This document shows, in pieces, positions 34,463-46,021 of a DNA stretch of 64,000 nt (its first letter is position 1; the number at the start of each line of letters is the position of its first letter). The notes below the pieces were generated by a model. That model was not told the DNA's origin. It worked only from the letters and a program-made list of their open reading frames with translations, and ran no database searches. Position numbers and translations under genes: made by a program. The DNA is from Branchinecta lynchi (taxonomy: Eukaryota > Arthropoda > Branchiopoda > Anostraca > Branchinectidae), in NCBI GenBank assembly GCA_023053575.1, contig JAKZAP010000001.1, positions 13,408,849 through 13,472,848 on the forward strand, in the 5' to 3' direction.

Positions 34463-35000
34463 TGGGGTCTAACGACAAGAGCTAGAAGCTCAAATGGCAC
34501 TTGCAAGGGTGGGTCAGAGGATGAAAGTGGGAATTTGCCAATTCGTGGGCTTCATTTGTAAGCAAGACTCTTGAGATAAGAATGATTATGTGCCCTTGGA
34601 AATCACAAGAATGTATCGTTGGGTAAAAATTATTTATTTTTGCAATTGACCGTGATGATGCTCACTTTAAGACGTTAGAAATTCATCTGCAATCAAAACC
34701 ATCTAGTCCCTCTAGGCAAAAATTATCATAGGCCCTTTACGGTCGTGGATTTATATCGTTTGATCAAAACTTTTTTTTTTACCTTTTGGTTAAGATGCGC
34801 ACTAAGGAGGCTAGAAATTTATTTTAAGCAGAATCCTTGTGGCACGAAGACAATGGGCGCTCGGGATAATGAAATATATCGTTTGGTCAAAAGTTTCTTT
34901 TCACTTTGTGGTTAAGATGTGCACTTTAAGGGAGCTAGAAATTATCCTTAACGGATCCGTCTTGCTTATTGTGCTCTTTATAATATACCTAGCTCCCATA
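34463..35000 (+). repeat. Tandem-array repeat element R1, copy 3 (partial)
   Basis: Begins ACAAGAGCTAGAAGCTCAAATGGCACTTGCAAGGG and contains three to four units of about 140 bp (CGTTTGATCAAAACTT, GGTTAAGATGCGCACT, GGAGCTAGAAATT). The C-tract array present in other copies is absent. Confidence 0.7.
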
Positions 35001-35208
35001 CAGAATCATTAGCTTCAAAATCCCCAACTTTCTCCACTGTCTCATTGTGCCTATGAGTTCTTAGAGCTTTTTTGGCCTTGCCGAGTTTTGCCCGTCACAC
35101 AACAAAACTTTTGCCGGAATCTTCAACGTCCGCTGACAACTCTTTCACACGTAAGGATCTCAGAAGCATCTGTTTATTACTTCTTTTATTTGCTTAGTTT
35201 TCCCACTT

Positions 35209-35640
35209 TTTGGGATCCCAAAACGTAAGTGGAGGGATACCAATGACATCGCAAAAGTTGTCCGTCTGTCTGTCCGTCCATCCGTCTGTAAGCACGATAA
35301 CTCTCGAAGAGAACGAGATATTTTGATGAAACTCGGTGTGAGGATCCGTTGGGGGTGGGGTAAGGGGCAAACAAAATATTTTGAAACAGTTAATGTTTTT
35401 TAACTGATTGTCGGGTAAGAAGACATGCTGAACACGGTGGTGAAAACCATTTTGTCATCGGACAAGTAGTTCGCCCGGAATCTGACCAAAACCGGAAAGT
35501 TTGTTGAAAGTAAAAGCTTTATTTGTAGTTGATTAGATAAACGATTTAGGGGTAAGAAGAGATGCTGAATCTGTGTGTGACAATCATATTTTACCCGATT
35601 AAATTTACATTAAATGCTAGAATCTGGATGGAAATAGTTA
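35209..35640 (+). repeat. GGGATCCC-bounded repeat R2, copy 1
   Basis: Starts TTGGGATCCCAAAACGTAAG, followed by TGACATCGCAAAAGTTGTCC, a CCGTCTGT run and ACTCTCGAAG.GAACGAGAT. It then has units containing CGGACAAGTAGTTCGCCCGG and AAAGTTTGTT. The far end is lost. The other copies are in the region 44-58 kb. Confidence 0.75.
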
Positions 35641-36157
35641 AATTTGGCAGGAAAAAGCGAACTTAAAAAAATCTCGCCTGCGGCGCTCATTTTATGTGAT
35701 TATGGGTAGTATTGACTAGACTACAGTAGTTGCTACCGGAATGTCACTCCATCTGGTTTCTTAAAGTCTCGGTATTTAATCCACGCTAAATGACAGAATT
35801 TCTAAAAGAAGCAGTTACATTTTTAGCCTACAGGAAAAAAAAATTGTATTTCGAAAATTTTCGCTTGTGGACGGTGGTGCTCGATTTCATTTTCTCTTGG
35901 CTATAATAGATAAAAGCTATTACTGTAATCGTGCTGGGCAATATATTCTCCAAGTGGGCTTCGTCAAAACGCCGCCTAATAGTTGGCTTATCGTCTTTCA
36001 TGCTGTCTTTTACTGCTACACTTCCTACCTAATCCTTTCTGTTCCATAATTTAAAGCTCGAATTCTCAGTTTCTAGGATTCAGTAAAATTTGTGAGAGAT
36101 TCTAAAATTTTGGCTTTGCCCCCCCCCCCCCCCCTCCAACGATAATGCACTTGCGAC
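35641..36157. other. Nothing recognised
   Basis: About 0.5 kb without a supported gene or repeat, except a long C-run at about 36120-36134. Confidence 0.4.
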
Positions 36158-37303
36158 CAGGGGCGTCACTAGCCTTTTACCTTTGGGGGGGGGGCGTCCG
36201 GTTTGCGCCGATGGACTAAAAAATGTGCCGACAAAACACGCAATGTGCCGACAAAACATTTTTTTTTTTTTAATATTTAGGGATAGTACCATACAATTTC
36301 CGGCTTTTAAGGTGTTTCAAACCCCAAGAATTTCTATCCTAAAACGAAAACTATATGGTACACCATCTTTCTAAATAGAGAATACTACAAAATGGCACAG
36401 AAATTTTGCGTAAAACTAACTGTAATGCGTCAGTTGAGATCGTTCCTTTTATGTAAATTCATATATTTAAAGTCACATATTCGGCTTTTCGTTTCATCTT
36501 TCGCTAAAAAGCGAAGCTTTCAACGACTGTACCCAGAACAATTTGAACCAAGCAACACCGGCACAATTTTTTTAAAATCTGTGTTCTTTCTGGAAAAAAT
36601 TGAGCCCGACTAATGTTTGCAGAATTTGATTTCTTACGTATAAAAAGGCCCAACAAGAATACCGACTCCCGGCAAAAGCATTCAGAATTTGATGTTTTCT
36701 GTGTTTTGCCCGACAAGACTGTAAAGAACTTAACTTTTTACGTATAAATAGAAGCCGATCTGCCGACGAGACTTGAACTTTCGTCATGCGCCCGATAAAA
36801 GTTTACGGAGTAAAAAGTGTAAAAAGAACCCGATGTGCCGCCGAGAATACCGATGCGTGACAGAACCATCGAGCATTTGATTTGTTCTGTGTTTTGCTCC
36901 ACTAGACAGTACAGAACTTGATTTCTTACGTGTAAAATAACCCCTTGTGCCGATGAGACTAGAACTTCCCGGGTGCGCCTGACGAAGTTTGCATAACTTA
37001 ATTTCTTACGTATAAGTAGAACCCGATGTGCCGACGAGTCGACCGACAAAAGCAAAAAATGCAAAACTTAATTTCTTACGTATAAGAAGAACCAGATAGG
37101 CCGACGAGAATACCAAGGCACGGCAAAAGCTTGCAGAATTCGATTTCTTCAGTGTTTTGTCCGACAGGATTTTATTTCTTGCGTATAAAAAGAGCCCGAT
37201 GTGCCGACGAGTCTACCGACGCCTGACAAAAGCACAAACAAGTGGAAGTACTTTCTCATGACCTTTTTGGGCCCCCCCCCCCCCCCCCATAATGACGCCC
37301 CTA
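36158..37303. mobile_element. hAT-like non-autonomous element with internal tandem units (about 1.15 kb)
   Basis: Left end CAGGGGCGTCACTAGCC followed by a G-run. Right end, reverse-complemented, AGGGGCGTCATTATGGGGGG. The interior has about six degenerate units sharing GTGCCGACGAGA and TTCTTACGTATAA (for example near 36634, 36735, 37003, 37072 and 37175). No convincing 8-bp TSD. No coding frame. Confidence 0.7.
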
Positions 37304-37422
37304 CTTCTGGAAGTACCCTAACTCGAAAAAAGTGGACCGACAGACAGACAGACCCTACGAAGGGGAAACAGCAAGGACACGTCTTTTTCTGTATTTCCAG
37401 ATATTCGAGCACAAAAGGAGAA

Positions 37423-37965
37423 TTCACGCCGTTCCCCGAGGACTTCTCGGGGAATCCAGGGGAACGGCGAGAACAGAGGAAGTCAATCCGCATGGACTCC
37501 GCACAGCAAAACACGAAAAGACGAAGAATGCTTTCAAAATGGATTTTGTTCGAATTTTTTTTATTCAGGTGAAGGAATTACTTTGGATCTATTATGTTGT
37601 TGGTTTATTTATTCCAGTTGTTTTTATTTAATTTTGTTGTTTTTACTTAGAAAAAGTCTTAGCCTCAATATACTTTTTTTTTTTAAATCAGCTGTAAACC
37701 GTAAACAAACTCAATGTTAACCTCAGCAATTCCTAATGACCATGTACAACATCTGTTTTTCTAAAAACAAAGCACCAGCCAGACACAAGCAACTCCCAAA
37801 ATCGATTCCCCACCGAATCAAAAAGGGAGTCCTATTTTGACAAAGGTGATGATCATTGGAGCATTCCCGGTCCGTTGGGACTCGCAAGGAACACGGGGAG
37901 TGAGTCCCCTGGACAAAGAAAAACGCGGGGACTCCTCAAAAGGAGTCCTACGTGTTTTTTTTGTC
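37423..37965. mobile_element. GGCGTATTCTCG-ended MITE family, copy C (diverged)
   Basis: Contains CACGCCGTTCCCCGAGGACT, AGAATGCTTTCAAAATGGAT and GATCATTGGAGCATTCCCGG, and ends ACGCGGGGACTCCTCAAAAGG. These match copies A and B in the same order. The outer termini are decayed. Confidence 0.65.
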
Positions 37966-38640
37966 AGTTCAGTATACCGTGTTTCTTTCAGAATATTCTT
38001 TGTTACCTCTATGGTTCCTCACTCGAGCTGGTGGGCGGTGGATGGGTGGGGGCAACAAATTTAAAAATCAAAGTTCTCAAAAACTTTCATGATAGAGGAC
38101 TACAGCTGAGTGTAAACATGATACTGGAGGTTTTGTGAATGATGGTGACAATGTAGAGATTTTAAGGCTGGTTGCACAGTTTTTAACCGTGATCGGGAGG
38201 TATTGTAAGATGTGATGAAGAAAAGTGAATGTGATAGAGTTGTTTCTCGAACAATTATCAACTAAAGAGTGTCACAGACACACAGATTTAAGGACAGAAG
38301 ACCAAGGTGACCTGGTAGTCAAGAGGGGTCTTTAATTCGCTCATCATCATCGAAGAGAGTAGGGTCCCAGCCCGTCAAGGTCCTTGCCAACGAGAGACAA
38401 CGTATAAAGGAAAGGTGGTATGGTACAACCATGGGGGCAACCCTTGAAGATAAAAAAGAAAATATGGTGCGACTATCTTCAGTTATGGTCAATAACAACC
38501 TTCATTGGCTTGGTACTTTTTGCTTCTGTTGTGTTTCCTTTGCTTCAGTATGCTTGCAGTTTATTAGCTTAAATTACCTTAAATCGCATTGTCCAGCGAC
38601 AAAGGTGCCAATGCTCCTGTAGAGTCGCTGGTGGTGTGAT
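37966..38640. other. Nothing recognised
   Basis: No supported gene or repeat before the minus-strand LINE. Confidence 0.4.
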
Positions 38641-38678
38641 GATTTTTTGGTTGTATTTTCTAATTAGTTTGTAGACAG

Positions 38679-39835
38679 CTAATGTCTGGTTGCTGACTCC
38701 TCTGCATCCCATTCGTACTTCCAGGCTTTTGACGACCATTCCTTGTCCAACTTAACTTTGAAAGCATCTACTGTTTCTGAGTTGACAGTATCCCCGGACA
38801 GGGAGTTCCAGGTTTCGATCACTCGAGTTGTGAAGAACTGGTTTATAGCTTGGGTACTAGTGGATGGCTTGCTGATCTTCTTTGAGTGCCCTCTGTTCCT
38901 TACTGCTGTACTGAAGTTGAAGAGTTGAGGCATTACTTGTTTGTCAAGTATTTTGAATCGTTGGATTGCGTCTTCTCTTCTTCTTCTGTAGGTAAGGCTT
39001 GGTAGGTTGAGCTCTTGAAGTCTCTGGCTGTAGGACTTGTCTTTTACTAGACCGTGGACTAATTTGGTGGCCCTTCTCTGTACTTTTTCTAGTACTTCAC
39101 AGTCCTTTTTTAGACTTGGACTGGCAACCGACATACCAACCTCTAACTTCGGTCTAACTAGGCCTTTATAAAGCTTTGTAACTACCAGTTTGGATCGGCT
39201 GGTGAATGTTCGTTTGATTATGCCAAGTGTCTGGTTTGCTTTAGCTGCTAGTTTCTTTGCATGATTGCTGAACTTAAGCTTATTGTCAACCAGGACTCCA
39301 AGATCTCTCTCCTCTTCTGTTGATGTTATAGGGGCTCTGATACCATTTTGGTCGGTCATAGTGTACACTGACTTGGGGTTGTTTTTGCCAATATGTACAA
39401 GTTTGCAATTTTCAGTGTTAAACTGAAGTTGCCGTTCGTTTTACCCAATTGGTGAGCTTGTCAATGTCCATCTGTAGAGTCTCAACCTTTCTTGTATTCT
39501 CAACTGACCCCAGGAGTTATGGTTTGAATCATCTGCATATAACGTCATTTTGCTATTGATTCCTATAGGGGCGTCATTGATGTACAGGTTAAACAGACTT
39601 GGACCCAGCACACTTCCTTGCGAGACTCCACTTGTGACTGTGATGGCTTCTGACAGGACTGAACTTCCTGGGCCTGTTGCTATTTTCACTTGTTGAGAGC
39701 GCCCAGTCAGAAAATCTTTAATCCAAGCTACTGATGAAGTATGTATCCCCAGGGCCTGAAGTTTGAGTATCAAGAGTCTATGTGATACTTTAATCAAAGG
39801 CCTTTGCCAGATCAAACAGTGCAATATCCTATTAT
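38679..39835 (-). pseudogene. LINE reverse-transcriptase 3' fragment (CR1/L2-like), inactivated
   Basis: Read on the minus strand, the piece starts near 39835 within the RT fingers/palm (LFDLAKAFD, broken by a stop). It continues with WIKDFLTGRSQQVKI, SGVSQGSVLGPSLFNLYIND and LYADDS (catalytic ADD). After a frame break near 39440 comes the RT tail ERDLGVLVDNKLKFSNH and ANQTLGIIKRTF, and the frame ends at 38679. It is 5'-truncated with at least two frame breaks. The tail phrases are typical of CR1/L2-type LINEs in animals. No tandem tail was identified. Confidence 0.9.
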
Positions 39836-39840
39836 ATTAT

Positions 39841-40237
39841 GGTTTGCAGACTACAGCCTTAGCCAGCCCCCCAGAAAGGAATGTGAGGCTTCATCTGAGG
39901 CTGAGCTAAGGTGACCCAGGCCAGGCCAGCCTTGGCGCCTTGAATTTGGATGATGGTGTTCAGGCCCAAGAATCAGAGGCATCATTTCGCTGAAACCTGA
40001 GGGCTGCCTGAGGGGGAAAGGGCAATGGCAGTATCCCAGGTCCCATTCAGGACCCCATGATGCACAGGCTGTTTGAAGTGCTTGAGGGTGCTGAAGAATT
40101 CAATGGTTTAGAAACGACAGACAAGAAATCTACTGCACCACATCCAGAAAACTAAACGAATTTCAAGAAATCAGTTTGTGAAAGGTAAACATCATGCTTA
40201 ACAACAGGAACTTGTTGGAGAGCGACGCCACAACAGC
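39841..40237. other. Nothing recognised
   Basis: About 0.4 kb between the LINE and a MITE. No supported gene. Confidence 0.4.
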
Positions 40238-40551
40238 CAGGGGCGTCACGACTGGGGGAGGGGAGAGGGAGACCCCCCCCCCCCCATTGCTGTTGGCCAG
40301 TCGGTCAAAAATAACCGAGTAAAAAAGAAACAGTTGATTTTTTCATGAAAACAGTCGATTTTTCTGAAAATTGGTCGATTTTTCGTCACAATAGTCGGTT
40401 TTCTGAAAATCAGTCGATTTTTTTCAAAAATTTAATTTTTGTTGTTGGAAACGGTAGTTTTTTCTGCAGAAAAAGTAGCTAAAAATTACCAGCCAGTCGG
40501 TAAATGCTTTGTGCCCCCCCCCCCCAAACATTTTGGCTAGTAACGCCTCTG
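40238..40551. mobile_element. hAT-like MITE, 314 bp (relative of the one at 6647)
   Basis: Left end CAGGGGCGTCACGACTGGGG. Right end, reverse-complemented, CAGAGGCGTTACTAGCC. The flanks ACAACAGC (40230-40237) and ACCACAGC (40552-40559) match at 7 of 8 bases, an 8-bp TSD. The interior is the reverse complement of the 6.6-kb element (CAGTCGATTTTT units, ACCAGCCAGTCGGTAAATGC). Confidence 0.88.
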
Positions 40552-41063
40552 ACCACAGCAGTTTCTGACAAGTGTGTAGGAACAAAATTCCATGAGCCTG
40601 ACAAAATATTTTTTGAATATGGATGTTTTCTAACAATTTTTTTAGTTTTAAAATGGCCCATCCCCTAAACTGTGAGCCCAAGCCTCATAGTTAACCGAGC
40701 GAGCGTACTAGAAAAGGTGCTGCAGGCGAAAATTTTATATTTCTTTTTGGGTACTTTTTGAACCTCAAATTAAAGCAAGGTCCACCTATCATAGATCACG
40801 GCACATCACGGAACATTTCAAACAGTGTCAGACATTTAACTAAAAACTGGTACTTGACGGTGCTTCAACTTGACCTTTCCAAATGAAAATGAGCATCCAA
40901 CACAAAATTGAAACAGAGTAGCGTTTGCTGCAACCCCCATTAAGCACAGATTTTAAACTTTTCTTACCATTTTACAAAATAAACAAGCTGGGGTTAAGTG
41001 GAAAAGGCAGTGAGTGTTTGCTGACCCTTTCCCTTTCTTACTCTTATATTTCGTTCTCCTTCG
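40552..41063. other. Nothing recognised
   Basis: About 0.5 kb with no supported gene or clear repeat. Confidence 0.4.
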
Positions 41064-41071
41064 GGACATTC

Positions 41072-42250
41072 GATTAGATTAGATTAGATATGGGGTTTAT
41101 TGGAAACAAATACTAAGAACTACAAAACCCTCCAGAAGTTTACGCTTGTTAAGAGGTTTAACAAACCCCCTTTGACAGATTAACCTACAGAACACTATGA
41201 TAGATAGAGAAATCAGAAAAAAGAGAGGAAGAGAAAAAATAAAGAATAAACAAACTTATCCACTTACTCTGTTCCTGGGCAAACACCCAACAAAAAAAGA
41301 CTATAGGCTACACCCCAAAATCCCGTCTCCAAAAACAAACAAAACCAAACAAATAAATAAAGTATATAGATGATTAAATGAACATAACGGAATCTGGGCC
41401 AACCTGAGAACAACTCAAATCAAGATAACGACAATTTAAAACTCATATTGGTGCAGACAAAGGGTTTTAAGATCTCGACGGAAATTTATAATTTATTCCA
41501 TACAACCGGCCCAGCGTGACGTAGTGAAAATAGTGACCTTATGCCAACAACCTGTGGCATTCGTATGTCACTAGCACTAGCTTTGGATAATTATGTACAG
41601 CACCTCCAGAAATAAATATATTCAAGACACAATTGGGAATCTGGTTTGAAAAATACTTAAACACAATAATGCACGGTAGAATTTTCCAAGCCCAGACATA
41701 GGAATACTATTGAACTGCACATATCGTGACCTTACCGACGTTCTATTTCTATCCCCAGACAACAGGCGTAGTGCCATATTTTGCATCACACGTAACTGTT
41801 GCAAATGAACAGAGACAGTACTTCACCAAACACTCACACAATACACCAAGTAAGGGTGAACTAAAGAGAAATAAATTAATCTCATCACTGAATTAGGAAA
41901 CATATTTTTTAAATTTCTCATCATTCCAACATTTCTAGCTATCTTACTACTTATAAACAAATATGGTCTTTGAAACCAAGGCATTCATCCAGAATAACTC
42001 CGAGATATCGTATAGTATTAGTTCGATTAATAACGTAACTATTCATTTGTACATCTACAATCCAAGGGTAAAAGTTAGAAGATCTACCATACAGAACAAA
42101 ACCGGATTTACTATGATTTAACAAAAGCTTATTTACTTTCATCCACTTATCTACACATACCATACCCTTTTTCATCGTAGCTATTAAATCGGTGCTGTCT
42201 TAGCTGCCACGGTACAATGATTATCATCAGCAAAACTAGGGACTTTAATT
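41072..42250 (-). pseudogene. Second LINE 3' fragment, heavily decayed
   Basis: On the minus strand it runs from an RT remnant with FADDNH near 42230, through NKLLLNHSKSG and IRYLGVILDECLGFKDHI, to a C-terminal tail MQNMALRLLSGDRNR. It ends with AATAAA (reverse of 41096-41101) and an ATCTA pentanucleotide tail (41072-41089). Several stops and frameshifts separate the pieces. The tail type is shared with the LINE in OGDH intron 3. Confidence 0.82.
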
Positions 42251-42752
42251 TCCAAGGAGGCCCCCAGCTATCCAGTAAAAAATCAAAAGGTGGTACTCGG
42301 CGCCATGTAACAAAGATAATGACTCTCTTCGTGTTTAGAGTTCAGAAACACAACTGACCCAGGCTCAAACCATTCGATCCTCGAACCGATGGTTGATTAC
42401 CTCAGATGAAAACACCCTCTCCAATGATGCCGCTGCCATGAATGCCACTCACAGCCACTAACCTGGAGTAACCCCTCTCCATCAGGGGCTAGAGGCCAGG
42501 CTGGCAGCTAGGGAGGGAAGGGCAGCTGTTTTGTAGGGTGGCTGGATGTGGTCCATGATCTGGACCTGTTGAGGTGAAATCATCAGTGCAAACGAAGCAA
42601 TGAAATTTTGTGAAGGAAAAACCCCATAAAGTGTGCTATTACCATCAATTGTGTTTATAGTGAGGTTTCGGCTACCATCAATTGTGTATTGGGGGATTGA
42701 GAGAGAAGGCCATTTGTGGCCTGAGTTTTTGGCCTACCCAATAGAATAATAA
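42251..42752. other. Nothing recognised
   Basis: About 0.5 kb, no supported gene. ACCATCAATTGTGT is repeated at about 42643 and 42674. Confidence 0.4.
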
Positions 42753-43043
42753 AAGCCAGGCTTCACCTTCCAGATATTTCTTCCAGATTCCAAACAGCTG
42801 TTTTCGTCAAGACGGATCTGGAAGGTGAAGCCAGGCCAAAAACATCTGGAAGTCCGGGGTGTTGGTCACCCCAGATTCCGGATGTCTGGAAGGTGCCGTA
42901 GAGGCAACCCTTTCCAGAGACACAGCAAATATGCAAATGTAGGAAGAAAAGGGAAAGTGATTGACAGTTGTGATTGGGATGTAAGAGTCTTCATTATGTG
43001 GAAGTCTTGGACGTCTGGGAATCTGGGAGGTGAAGCCTGGCTT
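42753..43043. mobile_element. PIF/Harbinger-like MITE, 291 bp, TSD TAA
   Basis: Inverted ends AAGCCAGGCTTCACCTTCCAG and, at the right in reverse complement, AAGCCAGGCTTCACCTCCCAG. Flanked by TAA (42750-42752 and 43044-43046). A TAA/TTA 3-bp TSD is characteristic of PIF/Harbinger. An extra internal inverted copy of the end lies near 42820-42835 (GGAAGGTGAAGCCAGG). Confidence 0.85.
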
Positions 43044-43378
43044 TAACGATCTTCAGTAACCTTCAGTCAGTTACAAACTGTAGGCTACCTGCTGAGAGTG
43101 TGTCCATGCTTTTTAATGTATTAGAAGACCTTAATTTTGGATACCCTCTGCCAAACCCTGGATTTCTTTGTCTGTATGCCAAACACTGGATACCTGATAG
43201 TACCCTAGCCCTGACCTACTCCCAGGCAGGGGCGTCTCGAGCCTTTCTTCATTGGGGGGGGGGGGGGGGGGGGAATCCAGAAAAAATTAACCGAATCGGT
43301 ACCTGATATTGACCGAATTTATAGTATGTAAAAAGTTGCATAGTATGTACAAAATCAAGTCTAAAGAGAAAATATGCC

Positions 43379-43660
43379 GTCTCTAGCCTTTTACCTTTGG
43401 GGGACGCCCAGTTTTGCCAACAGGACTTGGAAATGTGCCGACAAAAAACGCAGTTTCTGCCAAGCGACAACGTCGTGAACGGCTGTACCCAGGGAAAATT
43501 AAAGCGCCGCAGTCAAGATTTGTTGAATCCGCCTTTTTTTTCTGGCAAGTTTTAGCTTTTAACGTGGTTCAAGCACCTCAAAATTCCAAGCCTCAAACGC
43601 CAACTAAATGACGTAGGCTACCCTTCTTCTAAATAGTGAAGACTGCTAAATGTGCCGCAG
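43379..43660. repeat. Fragment of the 36.2-kb hAT-like family nested in the composite element
   Basis: CTAGCCTTTTACCTTTGGGG, AAATGTGCCGACAAAAAACG and CGGCTGTACCCAG match 36172-36560. It is truncated at both ends. Confidence 0.7.
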
Positions 43661-44044
43661 TCGAAATTTTTTGGAAACTCTCATGTTCAAAGTTCCTTTC
43701 TGCGATCCCAAGGCTATCTATTAAACCACAGAGCTGCCTGGCGAAAAAAGGGTCTATCCAGGGTTAAATCGGAAGTAAAGTACATCTATTCTGAGGTTAC
43801 AGCAAATAAAAATAGGCTAGTTTTCACGTCAGGAGACGTGCTTATTCCTGAAGTTCTGCAATCCTTAGAAGTATAAGTTATACCGAAAAAGTAACTAAAA
43901 AATAAGTTTGAATAAATGTTTCAAAGTCAGCTTGGGCTCAAAGAATATTTAAAAAATAAGGAGCAGATCGGGAGCGGTATGATGACAGAATTTGGGAATG
44001 GAATAAGACTCATGGGAGAACCACCTAAAATAAGACCAAAGGTG

Positions 44045-45303
44045 TCGATGGGATCCCAAAATTATAATATTTGATTCAGACAATCGAGTCTTGTCTTCGC
44101 CAGATCCAGTCTTGGACAGGCTAATCATCAGAGAAAACCAAGTTCAGATATACCTCTATAAGCCATATCTGTTTTGACGATACTGACCGAGACTTCCTGC
44201 CGATTTCCGAGCGAACTACTAGTCCAGCAAAAAAAAAATACAGGAACAAAACCAGCGTATCTCCTTATCCCCATAAAGAACATCTAATCAACTTTGAACA
44301 AAAGTTTGACTTAAAAAAAAATCCGGTTACAACCGGATTCCGGAATAATTATATGTAAAGTAAGTAAAGTAAAGTAAATAAATTTATTACCCGAAAATTC
44401 ACAAGGAATTAGGAACGGAGTATGAAAATGAAAAAGAAAAGAGAAATCACACTATGGGTAAAAAACCATTGTCATAAACCGACTCAGCCTCTCTTCTTAC
44501 CCCTTAATCTGTCATCTAATCGAACTTTTGCTTTTAACAAATTTTCCGGTTTTGGCCGGATTCCGGGCGAACTAGTTGTCCAGCGAGAAAATGATTTTCA
44601 CCATAGTGTTCGGCATGTCTTTTTACCCATAAATCAAACATTTAATCAACTTCAGATTAAACTTTTACTTTTAACCAACTTTCCGGTTTTCGCCGGATTC
44701 CGGGCGAACTACATGTCCGGGTAGAAAATTGTTTTCACATAAGTGTTCAACATGTCGTCTTGCCCTAAATCGAACATCTAATCAACTCGAAATAAAACTT
44801 TTAATTTTAACAAACTTTCCGGTTTCGACCGGATTCCGGGCGAACTACTTGTCCGTCGAGAAAATGGTTTTCACCATCGTCTTCAGCATGTCTTCCTACC
44901 CCTAAATCGAACATCTAATCAACTTCATATAAAACTTTTACTTTTAACAAACTTCCGGTTTTGGCCGGATTCCGGGCGAACTACTTGTCCGATGAGAAAA
45001 TGGTTTTCACCATCGTGTTCAGCATGTCTTCTTACCTCATAATCGACTATCAAATTAGCTGTTTCAAAATATTTTGTTTACCCCTTAATTAGAACCCCCT
45101 CCACCACCCCTAAATGTAGGGCTATAAAGCCCATCTACGAACTTGACTGGTCCGACGACCCAAGGAATCCTCACACCAAGTTTCATCAAAATATCTCATT
45201 CCCTTCGAGAGTTATCGTGCTTACAGACGGACGGACGGACAGACGGACAACTTTTGCGATGTCATAGGTATCCCTCCACTTACGTTTTGGGATCCAAAAA
45301 AAC
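44045..45303 (-). repeat. GGGATCCC-bounded repeat R2, copy 2
   Basis: Minus-strand copy. It starts, in plus coordinates, at CGATGGGATCCCAAAATTAT and ends CTTACGTTTTGGGATCC. It contains about five units of roughly 120-130 bp sharing CATCTAATCAACTT, TTAACAAACTTTCCGGTTT, GCCGGATTCCGGGCGAACTA and TTCAGCATGTCTTCTTACC. A gradient of unit divergence is visible. Confidence 0.8.
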
Positions 45304-45360
45304 GAATGTGGTAAGCAAGTCTGGTAATAGATGCGGACCAAACAAAAATCACGTGAATTA

Positions 45361-45990
45361 CCGAATTCGGTAACGAATTAGAACCAAATGAATCTGATTA
45401 ATCACCGAATTATGAAATAGATTGACCGAATGCCGATTGACCGAATGCCGATTGACCGAATGAACAACCGAAAAATCCGGTGAACAACCGAATTCGCTAA
45501 CGAATGAGACCAAATAAATACGTTAAATCACCGAATTTACGTAGGGACGTACCTAATGCGGTGAAATCGACTCGGATTGAACAAAGGTTGGATGAATTGT
45601 CGAATTCGGTCACGAATCAGAACCAAATGAATCTGATTAATGACCGAATCATGAAGTGGACTGACCGAATGCCATTTGACCGAATGAACAGATACGGACT
45701 TGAGAAAAGTCCGATGAACAACCGAATTCTCTAACGAATGAGACCAAATAAATACGTTAAATCACCGAATTTATGTAGGGACGTACCGAATGCAGTGAAA
45801 TCGACTCAGACTGAACAAAAGTTGGATTAATTACCAAATTCGATAAAGAATGGGAACCAATAAACACGTTAAATCGCCTAATTTGGAATCGTGGGTACAA
45901 AAGATGTTTATTAAATAGGCATCACGGCTTCGTCGCGATGCCCGTTTTCGTCGCGATGCCCTTTTTGACCGAATGCCGAAAACGTAGGCC
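45361..45990. repeat. Higher-order tandem array, about 238-bp unit
   Basis: CCGAATTCGGTAACGAATTAGAACC at 45361 recurs diverged at about 45600 and 45833. Each unit contains several smaller GACCGAATG words and AATACGTTAAATCACCGAAT. It lies just inside the right end of the composite hAT-like element. Confidence 0.8.
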
Positions 45991-46021
45991 CCCCCCCCCT
46001 CGGGACGCCCCTCCTCCCAGG

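Larger units (their letters stand above)
43227..46013. mobile_element. Composite hAT-like non-autonomous element, 2,787 bp, 8-bp TSD CTCCCAGG
   Basis: CTCCCAGG at 43219-43226 repeats exactly at 46014-46021. The ends are CAGGGGCGTCTCGAG and, reverse-complemented, GAGGGGCGTCCCGAG, each next to a G-run. Subterminal sequence on both sides contains the same ACCGAAT words, so both ends belong to one element. Inside are a fragment related to the 36.2-kb element (43379-43660), an inverted R2 repeat (44045-45303) and a higher-order ACCGAAT array (45361-45990). There is no transposase frame. Confidence 0.88.

Noticed and set aside
36158..37303. 8-bp TSD for the 36.2-kb hAT-like element
   Set aside because: CTTGCGAC and CTTCTGGA agree at too few positions; the ends are good but the TSD cannot be claimed.
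45361..45990. CRISPR-like array (regularly repeated ACCGAATG words)
   Set aside because: The spacers are themselves repeated, unit length is about 238 bp, and the context is an animal genome inside a hAT-like element.
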